Assembly: GCA_035565615.1 (NCBI GenBank)
Contig: DATMSB010000003.1
Span: 1 to 7,890 of the forward strand
Origin: Vulgatibacter sp035565615
GTDB lineage: Bacteria > Myxococcota > Myxococcia > Myxococcales > Vulgatibacteraceae
DNA length: 7,890 nucleotides
Direction: 5' to 3'
In this document: one piece after another, positions 6,605 through 7,890 of the stretch
How positions within the stretch are numbered: position 1 is the stretch's first letter
Layout of the letters: the number at the start of each line of letters is the position of its first letter
Translations under genes and position numbers: made by a program
Notes under the pieces: generated by a model
What the model was told of the DNA's origin: nothing
Seen by the model: only the letters and a program-made list of their open reading frames with translations
Databases searched by the model: none

Positions 6605-7807
6605 ATGCGTCGCACCCTCGAAAGATTCTCCGCCCTCGCCATCGGCGTGCCGGCGCTGCTCCTCATGATCCCGGCCGGCGCCCAGGAGCGGGCCGGCGGC
6701 GACGTGGTGGAGATGCCCGATCTGGCCGGCGATCCCTCCCACCGCGACTTCGGCGGCGCGCCGGAGGACGTGGAGGTGGTGACCGGCGACGAGGAGGAGG
6801 TGGCCGATCCCGGAGACGCCCCCAACCTCCCCGGCCGCAAGCACGTGGTGGAGAAGGGTGACACGCTCTGGGATCTCTCGGAGAGGTACCTGGGCAGCCC
6901 GTGGTACTGGCCCAAGGTCTGGTCCTTCAACCCGCAGATCGAGAACCCCCACTGGATCTATCCGGGCGACGAGGTCCGCCTGGGGACCGGGGAGGCCGAA
7001 GCGGTGGCTGCCGCCCCCGGCGAGCCGGCGCCCGCGCCCGAGGACGAGATCGTCGAGGAGGACGAGGTCAGCGTGGCCGGCCAGATCGGCTTCCAGGGGC
7101 CGACGACCATCCGGGTGCCGGCGGTGGGCTTCGCCACCTCGGAGCAGCTCGGATCCGCGGGGGCGATCGCCCGATCCTTCGAGGAGAAGGAGCTCCTCCA
7201 CGAGGGCGACCGGGTCTACCTGGAGATGGCGAACCGAGGCGCGGTCCGCGTCGGCGATCGCATGGTCGTCTTCCGCGAGGAGGACGCCGTGCAGCATCCG
7301 GAGACCGGCGCCCGCCTGGGCTCCATGGTGCGGATCCTCGGCGCGGTGCGGATCGTCTCCGCCGACGCCCGGCAGAAGTACGTCACCGGCGTGATCGAGC
7401 GCTCGATCCTCGAGATCACCCGCGGCGATCGGGTGGGGCCGGCGGGGGTGGAGCTCTCCCGCCAGGTGGATCCGGTGGCGCCGGCGCGGGACGTCTCGGG
7501 CATCATCGCCGCCACCCTGGAGGAGGAGATCGCGGAGCTGGCCCAGGGGCACTTCGTGATCCTGGACCGTGGGACCCGCAACGGGGTCACGCGGGGCAAC
7601 ACCCTCGACGTGATCCGCGCCAGCGACGGCCTGGAGGACGACGGCCTTGAGGCGCGCTTCGACGAGGACATCCCGGCGGAGAGCATCGGGCAGGTCCTCG
7701 TCGTGGACGCCCGGGAGTCGACCTCCGTGGCGGTGGTGCTGCGCTCGCTCCGCGAGCTGCGGCGCGGCGATCGGGTGGAGATGCGCACCGCCCGGGCGAC
7801 GAGGTGA
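6605..7807 (+). CDS. exported LysM-domain peptidoglycan-binding protein
   Basis: 400 residues. MRRTLERF followed by a hydrophobic stretch (9-23) and AGAQ gives a Sec signal peptide with likely cleavage near residue 26-27. An acidic linker (about 31-72) precedes one LysM domain at 79-127, recognisable from HVVEKGDTLWDLSERYLG, the Trp/Tyr-rich WYWPKVWSFNP, and IYPGDEVRL. LysM domains bind N-acetylglucosamine-containing glycan such as peptidoglycan, placing this protein in the periplasm. A second Pro/Glu-rich linker (130-155) leads into a long beta-rich region (160-395). There, two stretches share a pattern: GDRVYLEMANRGAVRVGDRMVV (201-222) to EITRGDRVG (270-278), and GHFVILDRGTRNGVTRGNTLDV (315-336) to ELRRGDRVEM (384-393). 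This looks like an internal duplication, somewhat like the C-terminal module of FlgT-type proteins. No catalytic motif is visible. It sits 20 nt after the TPR lipoprotein gene and 4 nt before the next, so they form an operon. Confidence 0.88.
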   Translation: MRRTLERFSALAIGVPALLLMIPAGAQERAGGDVVEMPDLAGDPSHRDFGGAPEDVEVVTGDEEEVADPGDAPNLPGRKHVVEKGDTLWDLSERYLGSPWYWPKVWSFNPQIENPHWIYPGDEVRLGTGEAEAVAAAPGEPAPAPEDEIVEEDEVSVAGQIGFQGPTTIRVPAVGFATSEQLGSAGAIARSFEEKELLHEGDRVYLEMANRGAVRVGDRMVVFREEDAVQHPETGARLGSMVRILGAVRIVSADARQKYVTGVIERSILEITRGDRVGPAGVELSRQVDPVAPARDVSGIIAATLEEEIAELAQGHFVILDRGTRNGVTRGNTLDVIRASDGLEDDGLEARFDEDIPAESIGQVLVVDARESTSVAVVLRSLRELRRGDRVEMRTARATR

Positions 7808-7811
7808 TCGC

Positions 7812-7890
7812 GTGGATCGACGAGCGGCGATCGTTCTCGGCGTGATCTTCGGCGGGCTCTTCCTGTCGCTATTCGCGTTCCTGGTCTTGG
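7812..7890 (+). CDS. membrane-anchored protein, 5' end only (possibly SppA-like)
   Basis: Starts at GTG 7812, 4 nt after the LysM stop, with GAGG (7801-7804) 7 nt upstream. The alternative GTG at 7804 in another frame meets a stop after 13 codons. The 26 visible residues are a basic start (VDRR) followed by an uninterrupted hydrophobic segment with Phe/Gly/Leu (AIVLGVIFGGLFLSLFAFLV), i.e. a signal anchor or uncleaved signal. This is the kind of N-terminus found in signal peptide peptidase SppA of related bacteria, but other inner-membrane proteins begin the same way, so the identity is a guess. The gene continues beyond the window. Confidence 0.65.
   Translation, partial: MDRRAAIVLGVIFGGLFLSLFAFLVL

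Overview
The window reads as a chromosomal stretch from a GC-rich (roughly 70% or more) deltaproteobacterial lineage, most likely Myxococcota. The main reasons are the AglZ/FrzS-type giant coiled-coil protein at the left edge, the very strong G/C third-position bias (GAG, CTC, CGC, GCC), frequent GTG/TTG starts, and small Cys-rich lipoproteins. The exact genus cannot be fixed from the sequence alone. I see no insertion sequence, phage gene, tRNA, rRNA or CRISPR array.

Left block (1-2981, + strand): the 3' part of a gene for a proline-free coiled-coil protein resembling the gliding-motility regulator AglZ, truncated by the window edge. Its stop codon overlaps the GTG start of an 82-residue Cys-rich lipoprotein, so the two are probably translationally coupled.

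Middle block (2982-5510): a minus-strand membrane-anchored GAF-GGDEF diguanylate cyclase converges on the lipoprotein gene, with the two stop codons directly abutting. It diverges from pgeF (peptidoglycan editing factor, YfiH/LACC1 family). A 276-bp, extremely GC-rich divergent spacer holds a recognisable promoter for the cyclase, two perfect short hairpins, and a possible leaderless start for pgeF.

Right block (5684-7890, + strand): a near-consensus sigma70-type promoter (TTGACA, 17 bp, TAGCAT) drives a tight operon. It encodes a YbgF/CpoB-like coiled-coil plus TPR lipoprotein, then an exported LysM protein with an apparently duplicated C-terminal module, then the first 26 codons of a membrane-anchored protein that runs off the window.

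Functionally the window combines a motility/polarity scaffold and a c-di-GMP synthase on the left with cell-envelope and peptidoglycan maintenance genes (pgeF, TPR lipoprotein, LysM protein) on the right. Most content is recognisable. The least described items are the coupled Cys-rich mini-lipoprotein and the duplicated C-terminal module of the LysM protein.
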